Source: GCA-003244245 sp052390495 (lineage in GTDB: Bacteria > Actinomycetota > Actinomycetes > Mycobacteriales > Pseudonocardiaceae). Taken from it: a stretch of DNA of 17,230 nt. A model generated the notes under the pieces. It did no database searches, was not told the origin of the DNA, and was given only the letters and a program-made list of their open reading frames with translations. This document shows positions 6,337 through 12,819 of this stretch, one piece after another; the stretch's first letter is position 1, and every line of letters begins with the position of its first letter. Made by a program: the position numbers and the translations under genes. Where the stretch lies: assembly GCA_052390495.1 (NCBI GenBank), contig JBQTGW010000166.1, positions 1 to 17,230 on the forward strand, written 5' to 3'.

Positions 6337-6605
6337 CCGAACGGAACGACGGCTACCAGGTCAAGGTCACTGCACGGGCTGCACGTGATCTTGATCGCCT
6401 GCCGGAGAAGATCGCCACCGCATGCGTTGAGTTCATCTTCGGTCCGCTCGCCGCCCACCCCCAGCGGCTCGGCAAGCCGCTCACCGGCCCCCTGGCCGGG
6501 CAACATTCCGCCCGGCGAGGCACCTACCGGGTGGTCTACCGCATCCGTAACCAGGCAATCGAGATTGTTCATATCAGCCACCGAGCGGACTCGTACAAGC
6601 CGTGA
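6333..6605 (+). CDS. RelE/ParE-family toxin
   Basis: A 90-residue protein from GTG 6333. YQVKVTARAARDLDRLPEKI is the typical first strand and helices of the RelE/ParE fold. The RLGKPLTGPLAGQHSARRGT segment, YRVVYRI and IEIVHISHRADSY supply the basic and His/Tyr residues used by RelE-type ribosome-dependent mRNA interferases (Arg-rich strand and C-terminal H-R-x-x-x-Y). Full length and overlapping with the Phd antitoxin gene, so the module looks functional. RelE is preferred over ParE because of the HRADSY ending. Confidence 0.85.
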   Translation: MTERNDGYQVKVTARAARDLDRLPEKIATACVEFIFGPLAAHPQRLGKPLTGPLAGQHSARRGTYRVVYRIRNQAIEIVHISHRADSYKP

Positions 6606-6639
6606 CCATCGGCGCGAATCCCGCTGAACCTCTCCATGA

Positions 6640-8349
6640 TCACACAGAGTCGTTGTGCCGCTCGTGGCGCCGGCCCGGCTTCTCCAGCAATCCCCTTGCC
6701 CGTTCCAAAAACTCCCGCACCACCGGAAGCGTGTTGTGCGGCGTCATTCGGTGGCAGAGGTCGCGGAGAAGATCGGCACTGAGAGTTGAGTCGAGGCTCT
6801 CGGCCAGGTCGATCGACGCCATACCCAGCCCGGCGGCGGCGTCCAGGTCTTGCTGCTTGCCTGGGCGGGTGAGGGAATCGGCGAGGTGGACGGTGTAGAG
6901 CTGCTGGTCCCGGACGAACGATTCGTCGAACAAGGTGAGGCCGTCGCCGAGCATGGTCGCTGCTCGATCAGGTTGGTCCACTCGCAGCAGGCAGAGTCCG
7001 GCCTCGACAGTGATCCAGGCCGGAACCACCCAGTACAAGCATGGTGGATCGTCGTACAAGCATGGTGGATCGTCGTCTGAGTCGAGCTGTTCGATCTGGG
7101 TGCGAGCTTGCGAGATCGCCTTGGTGCAGGCCGAGCTGTCCTGCAGGGTGGCCGAGGCATAGGCGTGCCGGATGTGCAGTTGGGCCAGCAGGCGGGGTGT
7201 TCGATGACTCCGCATACCCACCAGCGCGGTCTCGGCTAGCGTCGCGGCTTCGGCGGGGTTGCCCTGGCAGGCAACCTGCTTGGCCATGGATCCGAGGATG
7301 TGCGCGCCCAGCGGCCGGTCATCAGCGCTGTGCGCCGCACGCAGGGCGGCGATGTTGTAGCGCTGCGCGAGCCCGATGTCCCCGGCTTCCCACGCGGACC
7401 AGCCGCACAGTTGCCCCAGCTCGGCGAGCGCAATATGGAGCTTGCGGCCCGTGAGGTCGTCGTAGGAGGCCTGATCGAGCAGGCCAGCAACCCAGTCGAA
7501 TTGCTGCTGGGCCGGGGGCAGCACGTTGCCGCCCCCGGCCACGTCGTCCATCCGGCGCAGCTCGGCGATCATGGCACTGAATCTGTCGACCAACCGCACC
7601 GAGATCCGCTGCCCGGACAAGCCCGACGCGAGCGGCTCAGGCTCGTGAATCAGCCACTGATGTGCTGGAGCGGTCAAGGCAGGGCCGGTCAAGGAGAGGA
7701 ACACTCGGCGCTTCACCCGGACACCACCGCTCAGCACGACGACTGCTTCGACGGTACCTCGGTGGTTCCACGGGGCCACAAGTATTGGATCATGCTTGGA
7801 GTCGTCGGTGTGCTCGTGCTCAACGTGCGAAGCAGGTTGAGCACCGTTGGACTGTGACCCAGGCGGCAACGCATGTACGCCGTTGGAGACCGGTATCAAG
7901 AGCGCGGTAGCCGCTGGTTGGACGGTTGTCGGCGCGCGCGTCTGCCCTGGCATGTCGAACCACAGCAGCTCGGCCGGTATGCGCATGACCCGCGCCCAGT
8001 GCTGCAAGGTGTCGAGGTGCTGGATGGCGTGGCCGGTTTCAAACCGGCTCACTTGGGGCTGCCGCAGGCCCAACCATTGGCCGAGCAGGGTCTGTGAAAT
8101 ACCGTCCAGGCCGTAGACCGCGTAGTGGTAGGGATGGGTGCGGTAGGCCCGGGCGACTCGGCCCATGTGCCGGGCGGCGAAGGCTTCGCAGAACTGCTCG
8201 GTCTGCCAGAATTCCGGCGGCACCTGGGGTGGGGTGATGAGTTTATCCCGTGACTCCCGCTGACAGCGAGCGCACTGGCGTTCGGTGTTGTCCTTGGCGA
8301 GGTGTGTGCCACAACGGCAGTAGTACCGCCGCGGCTGCTTTGATCCCAT
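6640..8349 (-). CDS. XRE/TPR regulator with N-terminal zinc-ribbon-like motif
   Basis: A 569-residue protein from ATG 8349, chosen because GGAAGGGGAACG directly precedes it; the frame is open upstream to 8457 without homology. Residues 11-29 hold Cys11, Cys13, Cys26 and Cys29 (CRCG...CARC), a likely zinc-ribbon. Residues about 80-140 form an HTH (LLGQWLGLRQPQVSRFETG). After a linker with HEHTDDSK, the remaining 350 residues are TPR-like helices (LAELGQLCGWSAWEAGDIGL, for example). This is a transcription regulator of the actinomycete XRE-TPR type; its target is unknown. An in-frame tandem duplication of DDPPCLY lies in the C-terminal half. Confidence 0.8.
   Translation of the reverse strand: MGSKQPRRYYCRCGTHLAKDNTERQCARCQRESRDKLITPPQVPPEFWQTEQFCEAFAARHMGRVARAYRTHPYHYAVYGLDGISQTLLGQWLGLRQPQVSRFETGHAIQHLDTLQHWARVMRIPAELLWFDMPGQTRAPTTVQPAATALLIPVSNGVHALPPGSQSNGAQPASHVEHEHTDDSKHDPILVAPWNHRGTVEAVVVLSGGVRVKRRVFLSLTGPALTAPAHQWLIHEPEPLASGLSGQRISVRLVDRFSAMIAELRRMDDVAGGGNVLPPAQQQFDWVAGLLDQASYDDLTGRKLHIALAELGQLCGWSAWEAGDIGLAQRYNIAALRAAHSADDRPLGAHILGSMAKQVACQGNPAEAATLAETALVGMRSHRTPRLLAQLHIRHAYASATLQDSSACTKAISQARTQIEQLDSDDDPPCLYDDPPCLYWVVPAWITVEAGLCLLRVDQPDRAATMLGDGLTLFDESFVRDQQLYTVHLADSLTRPGKQQDLDAAAGLGMASIDLAESLDSTLSADLLRDLCHRMTPHNTLPVVREFLERARGLLEKPGRRHERHNDSV
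7033..7074. repeat. 21-bp in-frame tandem duplication
   Basis: Two identical adjacent 21-bp copies (7033-7053 and 7054-7074), starting GTACAAGCATGG, encode DDPPCLY twice on the minus strand inside the TPR domain. Identity is perfect, so the duplication looks recent. Confidence 0.9.
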
Positions 8350-8654
8350 CGTTCCCCTTCCCAGTTCTGACCGGTTTTCCGGGGAGTGTAATGGGCATCT
8401 CATCGTCCATGATCCGGGGTGGTTTTGGAGAGGGGAGTCTCGCCTGTGACGCGCCATGTATAGGCGTATCCACGAGGACGGATACGCCTATACATTGTCT
8501 GGCCGGTAGCGGCAAGGGGGTGGACGGATCTGGTTGAGATCCGGCTAGTTGGGCAGCGGTGGGTGCGGGGGCGGTGAGAAGGGAGACGCAAACAGAAATC
8601 ACGGCTTCGCATAAACCGTTTCGTCTCCGAGCGGGAAGCGACAGAGGCGGGGTC
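8350..8654. other. non-coding stretch with three inverted repeats
   Basis: No supported gene. It contains the 5' region of the minus-strand XRE gene and the repeats at 8456-8495, 8525-8543 (CGGATCT, 5-base loop, AGATCCG) and 8582-8628 (GGAGACG...AAAC with GTTTCGTCTCC, a 24-base gap between the arms). The last pair could be a degenerate end of a mobile element. Confidence 0.4.
8456..8495. promoter_or_regulatory. perfect 16-bp inverted repeat, AT-rich
   Basis: ATGTATAGGCGTATCC and its exact reverse complement GGATACGCCTATACAT flank an 8-base spacer. The site is about 107 bp upstream of the XRE/TPR start at 8349. No T-run follows, so a large operator (perhaps for that regulator) or a recombination site is more likely than a terminator. 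Confidence 0.55.
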
Positions 8655-8714
8655 GTTCACCATCTGGGCAGCTCGCTGCCCGACATGACGATCACCTTCA
8701 CCCACGCCCTCTGA
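8655..8714 (+). pseudogene. possible tyrosine-recombinase C-terminal scrap
   Basis: One frame reads VHHLGSSLPDMTITFTHAL then a stop. It resembles the C-terminal LGH-S-xx-M-T-x-x-Y-x-H-A of phage-type integrases, but Phe stands where the catalytic Tyr should be and the GH is altered. The match is only about 18 residues, so this is a weak call for an eroded integrase end. Confidence 0.25.
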
Positions 8715-8756
8715 TGCGGTCCCGCCGCACGATCGTTTCAGGATCGGGAAGGTCAG

Positions 8757-9136
8757 TCCGGGTGCAGCACCTGTCGGCGTACGGGTCGCTGCTCATCACA
8801 GCGGCCACCGCTGCCGCGAGGGACGGTCGCAGAGCCGTAGCCGGTGATCTTCTCGGGTCAGCCGCTGAAGTGGCGCATCGGGTGGGTTGTGACCGCACCG
8901 ATTATGAGACCCCGTTCGGCCCGTCCCAGGTCACCATGCAGACGGTCGACGTCGAGGTGGTCACCGAGAACTATCCGGCGGCCCTGGAGGCCGCGTTGCG
9001 GATGCCGGCCTACCCAGGGCTCCCGCTGGCGGCCCGCTGCCGGCACCTCACTGACCGAGCGTGCGCACACGTCAACCTGAGCCAGAAAGATCAGGCCCTC
9101 GCATTGCTGCTGACCGTTGAGCGGATGGCGCCCGCC
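8757..9136 (+). pseudogene. XRE/TPR regulator, C-terminal remnant
   Basis: The frame reads VQHLSAYGSLLITAATAAAR, DYETPFGPSQVTMQTVDVEV, and then AYPGLPLAARCRHLTDRACA to ALALLLTVERMAPA. This is the usual C-terminal TPR portion of actinomycete XRE regulators: S-x-Y-G-x-L-L-x-A-A, a T-x-F-G-P-x-x-V block, then a helix ending in E-x-M-A-P. The HTH and the first TPR helices are absent, and the usual final segment after MAP is replaced by a histidine-kinase fragment in another frame. It is not expected to be functional. An initiator at ATG 8714 is possible but would precede sequence without homology. Confidence 0.6.
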
Positions 9137-9378
9137 AGCTCCTGGACAGCGATCCGAGCACCGCCGCCACCCAGCTTGCGGAGCTCCGCGCCGATGTGCA
9201 GGCAACGATTGATGCCGTGCGTGAGCTGGCTCACGGCATCTACCCGCCGCTGCTGCGGCAGCAGGGTCTCGGTGTGGCGCTGTGCACCGCCGCCGCGCGC
9301 TCGCCGCCGCCATGGGTTCAACGCAGGCTGTCAGGAGGAGGTGGACGGGAAACCGAGCGAGCCCAGCTAGGTGGATGA
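9121..9378 (+). pseudogene. sensor histidine kinase fragment (HisKA_3 region)
   Basis: Directly after the TPR remnant, in a different frame, the sequence reads ARQLLDSDPSTAATQLAELR, then VRELAHGIYPPLLRQQGLG and LCTAAARSPPPW. This is the second helix of a HisKA_3 dimerisation domain plus the linker to the ATPase domain, as in NarL-type two-component kinases. The phosphorylated His lies before this piece and the ATP-binding domain after it; both are missing. Homology fades near 9312, and the frame stops at 9376-9378. Confidence 0.6.
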
Positions 9379-9423
9379 TGGACTATGACGACCCATCAGC
9401 AGGTCGATCGGAACGGAGAGATC

Positions 9424-9651
9424 ATGTTTGACCGAGTGACGGTAGAGCCAGGCAAGATGAACGGCCAGCCCTGCATCCGCGGACTGCGCTTCACGGTGGC
9501 CCACCTGGTTCGGCTGATCGCTGCAGGCTGGACACTCGAGCAAGTGCAGGAAGACTTTCCCTTCATCGAGCCGGAGGACGTTCACCAGGCGCTGCTGTAC
9601 GCCGCGGAAGCAGCGGAGGTCATTACGCTACCGCTGCGTGAGTCCGCGTGA
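9424..9651 (+). CDS. DUF433 antitoxin
   Basis: A 75-residue protein from ATG 9424, chosen because GGAGAG precedes it; ATG 9385 is in frame but lacks a ribosome-binding site. MFDRVTVEPGKMNGQPCIRG, RFTVAHLVRLIAAGWTLEQV, and FIEPEDVHQALLYAAEA are the standard DUF433 signature (P-G-K-x-x-G-x-P-x-I-x-G, then a winged-helix-like helix pair). DUF433 proteins are encoded upstream of DUF5615 PIN-like toxins and are regarded as their antitoxins. The last bases overlap the toxin start (GTGA). This gene looks intact although the toxin is not. Confidence 0.85.
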   Translation: MFDRVTVEPGKMNGQPCIRGLRFTVAHLVRLIAAGWTLEQVQEDFPFIEPEDVHQALLYAAEAAEVITLPLRESA

Positions 9652-10016
9652 GGTTTCTCGTTGACAAGAACATCTCCTGCCGGTTGTGCGCTCTTCTCGA
9701 CGACGCCGGCCACGAAGCGGCTCACGTCGACCAGTTCTCGCTCGGTGCTGCCGAGGACGTCGAGATAGCGGATTTCGCTAGGTCGGGCGAGTGGGTTGTC
9801 GTCTCGTCCGACACCGATTTCGGCACATTGCTGGCTGCGTAGCGGGCGACGACCCCATCCGTGATCCTCACCCGGGAGGTCTCCAGGCTGCGCGCTGACG
9901 ATCTGGCTCGTCTGCTGATTGTCAACTTGCCTGCCTTCGACGAAGCGCTTAAGGCCGGTGCTGTGGTGGCGATTAGCCCACATGGGATACGTGTCCGAAG
10001 GCTTCCGTTGCGATAG
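9648..10016 (+). pseudogene. DUF5615 PIN-like toxin with internal amber codon
   Basis: From GTG 9648 the frame reads MRFLVDKNISCRLCALLDDA to VVSSDTDFGTLLAA, then TAG at 9840-9842, then continues in the same frame as RATTPSVILTREVSRLRA and a C-terminal ISPHGIRVRRLPLR to TAG 10014-10016. The whole is 122 codons, the usual size of DUF5615 (Mut7-C/PIN-like) proteins, with homology clearly continuing through the stop. The acidic residues (Asp6, Asp55, Asp57) precede the stop, but the last strands and helices are lost in the 64-residue product. A nonsense mutation in a toxin beside an intact antitoxin is the simplest reading; a sequencing error is the alternative. Confidence 0.8.
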
Positions 10017-10062
10017 CCGGTTTCGGGCACTCTCAACGGCCGAGCGACGCAGCCCCCGGGGT

Positions 10063-10119
10063 CGTGCATGAGCGCCGGACACACCGTGCATGAGCGCCGG
10101 ACACACCGTGCATGAGCGC
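10063..10119. repeat. 22-bp tandem repeat, 2.6 copies
   Basis: Copies at 10063-10084 and 10085-10106 are identical (starting CGTGCATGAGCGCCGGACAC), and a third partial copy covers 10107-10119. It lies between the converging DUF5615 pseudogene and thiD. It has no dyad symmetry and no spacer-like variation, so it is not a CRISPR array. Confidence 0.85.
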
Positions 10120-10128
10120 GGGGGGTGG

Positions 10129-10944
10129 TTAGGGGGGGCGGAGGCGCCAGAAGGGGGAGACGGGGCCTGTTCCGGTGCCTAGGGGGTAGGCGTGGGCTAC
10201 TGCTTGTTCGATGTAGCGTTTGCCGTGGGCTACTGCGTCGGGGACGGCGGCGCCGCGGGCTAGGGCCGAGGTGACAGCGGCGGCCAGGGCGTCGCCGCTG
10301 CCGTGGGTGTGGGGGGTGTCGTACCGGGGGCCGATGAGTTCGACGAAGTTGGTGCCGTCGTGCAGCAGGTCCACGCATTCCGGGTCGTCGTGTAGGTGCC
10401 CGCCCTTCACCAGCACCCACTGCGGCCCCAGGGTGAACAGGGCACGGGCGGCCTCGTACTGCTGCTCGCGGGACCGGACGTCGATGTCGACGAGCAGTCG
10501 CACCTCGTCCAGGTTGGGTGTGATCAGGGTGGCGTGGGGGAACAGCTCTGTGCGCAGCGCGTCGAGTGCGTCGTCGGTGAGCAGTGGGTCGCCGTGCATC
10601 GAGGCGGCCACCGGGTCGACCACTAACGGCGTGTCTGCGCCGATGCCCAGCTCGTCGCACACCCCGGCGACCGCCTTGATGATCGACGACGAGGCGAGCA
10701 TGCCGGTTTTCGCTGCACCCACCCCGATGTCGGTGATCACGGCGCGGATCTGGTCGGCCACCGTTTCCGGCGGGATCTCGACGACCCCGCTCACCCCGAG
10801 CGTGTTCTGCACGGTCACCGCGGTGACTGCGACGCAGCCGTGCACGCCGCAGGTGGTGAACGTGCGCAGATCGGCTTGTAGCCCCGCCCCGCCACCGGAG
10901 TCCGACCCGGCGATGGTCAGCGCGACGGGGGGCGTGCGGCTCAC
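10129..10944 (-). CDS. thiD: hydroxymethylpyrimidine / phosphomethylpyrimidine kinase
   Basis: A 271-residue ribokinase-fold enzyme that phosphorylates HMP and HMP-P to HMP-PP for thiamine synthesis in the cytoplasm. LTIAGSDSGGGAGLQADLRT is the substrate-binding N-terminus. VAVTAVTVQNT, GAAKTGMLAS, VVDPVAASMHGDPLL, ITPNLDEVRLL and WVLVKGGH follow in the normal order. The anion-hole motif reads HTHGSGDALAAA, with Asp where classical ThiD has Cys (H-G-T-G-C); Asp is the general base in most ribokinases, so activity is expected. The C-terminus ends in the usual YPLGTGTGPVSPFWRL. GTG 10944 overlaps the thiC stop by four bases, so the two are translationally coupled. Confidence 0.92.
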   Translation of the reverse strand: MSRTPPVALTIAGSDSGGGAGLQADLRTFTTCGVHGCVAVTAVTVQNTLGVSGVVEIPPETVADQIRAVITDIGVGAAKTGMLASSSIIKAVAGVCDELGIGADTPLVVDPVAASMHGDPLLTDDALDALRTELFPHATLITPNLDEVRLLVDIDVRSREQQYEAARALFTLGPQWVLVKGGHLHDDPECVDLLHDGTNFVELIGPRYDTPHTHGSGDALAAAVTSALARGAAVPDAVAHGKRYIEQAVAHAYPLGTGTGPVSPFWRLRPP

Positions 10945-12593
10945 GACCCCGCCACCGGCAGGTACACCCGCCCACCGGTCGCGGTGAACTCCTCGGCCTT
11001 CTCCGCCATGCCCGCTTCAATGGCGTCCACCGTGGACAGGCCATGCTCCTCGGCGTAAGCCCGGACGTCGGCGGAGATCCGCATCGAGCAGAACTTCGGC
11101 CCGCACATCGAGCAGAAATGCGCGGTCTTCGCGGCCTGGGCGGGCAGCGTTTCGTCGTGGTAGGAGCGCGCGGTGTCGGGGTCCAGGGCCAGCGCGAACT
11201 GGTCGTGCCAGCGGAACTCGAACCGGGCCTGGGACAGCGCGTCGTCCCAGGCTTGCGCGCCGGGGTGGCCTTTGGCCAGGTCGGCGCTGTGTGCGGCAAT
11301 CTTGTAGGTGATCACGCCGGTCTTGACGTCGTCCCGGTCCGGCAGCCCGAGGTGCTCCTTGGGTGTGACGTAGCACAGCATCGCGGTGCCGGCCTGGGCG
11401 ATGATCGCCGCGCCGATCGCCGAGGTGATGTGGTCGTAGGCGGGCGCGATGTCCGTCGCGAGGGGGCCGAGGGTGTAGAACGGCGCCTCATCGCACCACA
11501 GCTCCTCCAGCCGCACATTCTCGACGATCTTGTGCATCGGCACGTGCCCGGGGCCTTCGATCATCACTTGCACGTCGTGGCTCTTGGCGATGGTGGTCAG
11601 CTCACCGAGGGTCTTGAGCTCGGCGAGCTGCGCTTCGTCGTTGGCGTCGGCGATGGAGCCGGGTCTTAGCCCGTCGCCGAGGGAGAAGGTGACGTCGTAG
11701 CGGCGCAGGATCTCGCACAGCTCCGCGAAGTTCTCGTAGAGGAACGACTCCCGGTGGTGCGCCAGGCACCACGCCGCCATGATCGACCCACCGCGCGAGA
11801 CGATCCCGGTGACCCGCCGCGCCGTCAGCGGGATGTAGCGCAGCAGCACGCCCGCGTGCACGGTCATGTAGTCGACGCCCTGCTCGCACTGCTCGATCAC
11901 GGTGTCCCGGTAGACCTCCCAGGTCAGCTTGGCCGGCTCGCCGTTGACCTGCTCCAGCGCCTGGTAGATCGGCACTGTGCCGACCGGGACGGGGGAGTTG
12001 CGCAGCAGCCACTCGCGGGTTTCGTGGATCCGTTTGCCGGTGGACAGGTCCATGATCGTGTCGGCACCCCAGCGGGTGGCCCACACCATCTTGTCCACCT
12101 CTTCTTCGATGGACGAGGTCACCGCCGAGTTGCCGATGTTCGCGTTGATCTTCACGAGGAACTTCTTGCCGATGATCATCGGCTCGGACTCGGGGTGGCG
12201 GCGGTTGGCCGGGATCACCGCCCGGCCCCGGGCCACCTCGGCGCGCACCAGTTCGACGTCGACGCCTTCGCGCACCGCGATGAACTCCATCTCTTTGGTG
12301 ACGATGCCCGCTCGCGCCCAGGCGAGCTGGGTGGCCGCGCCATTGATCGGTTCGCGCTGGGCGATCCACTGCTCGCGCAGCCGGGACAGCCCGTGGTGTA
12401 CGTCGATGGTGGTGTCCGGATCGGTGTAGGGGCCCGAGGTGTCGTAGAGGTCGAAGTGCTCGCCGTTGGTCAGGTCCACCCGGCGAACCGGCACTGCCAG
12501 CCCGTCACTCACCTCTTTGTGGACCTTCCGGGACCCCGTGATCGGCCCGGTGGTCACAGCGGGTTCGATGGTGCGATCGTGCAGTGTCGTCAT
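10941..12593 (-). CDS. thiC: phosphomethylpyrimidine synthase
   Basis: A 550-residue radical SAM enzyme that converts aminoimidazole ribotide to HMP-P, the committed step of the thiamine pyrimidine branch. The ThiC-specific [4Fe-4S] site CSMCGPKFC (Cys494, Cys497, Cys502) is near the C-terminus. Other family blocks are FLVKINANIGNSAVTSSIEE, VHAGVLLRYI, SFLYENFAELCEI, SLGDGLRPGSIADANDEAQ and MIEGPGHVPMHKI. It is complete and collinear with actinobacterial ThiC. The TPP riboswitch ends only about nine bases before its ATG, with the GGGAG ribosome-binding site inside the switch's 3' strand, pointing to translational control by thiamine pyrophosphate. thiD follows with a GTGA overlap. Confidence 0.96.
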   Translation of the reverse strand: MTTLHDRTIEPAVTTGPITGSRKVHKEVSDGLAVPVRRVDLTNGEHFDLYDTSGPYTDPDTTIDVHHGLSRLREQWIAQREPINGAATQLAWARAGIVTKEMEFIAVREGVDVELVRAEVARGRAVIPANRRHPESEPMIIGKKFLVKINANIGNSAVTSSIEEEVDKMVWATRWGADTIMDLSTGKRIHETREWLLRNSPVPVGTVPIYQALEQVNGEPAKLTWEVYRDTVIEQCEQGVDYMTVHAGVLLRYIPLTARRVTGIVSRGGSIMAAWCLAHHRESFLYENFAELCEILRRYDVTFSLGDGLRPGSIADANDEAQLAELKTLGELTTIAKSHDVQVMIEGPGHVPMHKIVENVRLEELWCDEAPFYTLGPLATDIAPAYDHITSAIGAAIIAQAGTAMLCYVTPKEHLGLPDRDDVKTGVITYKIAAHSADLAKGHPGAQAWDDALSQARFEFRWHDQFALALDPDTARSYHDETLPAQAAKTAHFCSMCGPKFCSMRISADVRAYAEEHGLSTVDAIEAGMAEKAEEFTATGGRVYLPVAGS

Positions 12594-12601
12594 AGCGATG
12601 A

Positions 12602-12708
12602 CTCTCCCTACGCCGGCATTACCCGGACAGGTTCCTGCGGTCGACAGCCCCGGGCCGGTGCCCAGCTGCCCTCTCAGCCCGCTTCGGTACGAGCTCCCGC
12701 GTGTTCAG
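12602..12708 (-). ncRNA. TPP riboswitch (THI element)
   Basis: Read on the minus strand, the leader contains the diagnostic CUGAGA (12672-12677), the following GGGC, the GAACCUG block, and UAAUGCCGGCGUAGGGAG at the 3' end (12604-12621). These are the conserved TPP-binding internal loops. The 3' GGGAG also serves as the thiC ribosome-binding site, so ligand binding would mask it. No separate terminator hairpin with a T-run lies between the switch and thiC, favouring translational over transcriptional control. Confidence 0.93.
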
Positions 12709-12720
12709 TTGACCTACCCG

Positions 12721-12749
12721 ACCGTAGCCGCCCGCCTGTCGGCTGGGAA
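12721..12749 (-). promoter_or_regulatory. possible thiC promoter
   Basis: TACGGT (12721-12726) with TTCCCA 17 bases upstream would start transcription about 10 bases before the riboswitch. The -35 match is poor, so this is tentative. Confidence 0.3.
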
Positions 12750-12770
12750 GACGCGCGTCCAAAGCCCTTT

Positions 12771-12801
12771 GTTGTAGTTTAACGACACTCTAAAAGACAA
12801 C
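12771..12801. promoter_or_regulatory. AT-rich imperfect inverted repeat / promoter region
   Basis: GTTGTAGTTTAA and CTAAAAGACAAC are imperfect arms (9 of 12 pairs) immediately upstream of the AlbA_2 gene, in the only AT-rich part of this gap. A weak TTTGTT-17-TAAAAG promoter overlaps it on the plus strand. It could be an operator, possibly for the AlbA_2 protein itself. Confidence 0.35.
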
Positions 12802-12819
12802 TTGAGTTGCGAGGACCCT

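Noticed and set aside
10063..10119. CRISPR array
   Set aside because: Copies are directly adjacent with no unique spacers between them.
9722..11299. 525-codon minus-strand frame across thiD and its downstream region
   Set aside because: Arg/Pro-rich and out of frame with the clearly recognisable thiD and thiC.
11754..12782. 342-codon plus-strand frame opposite thiC and the riboswitch
   Set aside because: Runs antisense through both a conserved enzyme and a conserved RNA element; no domain seen.
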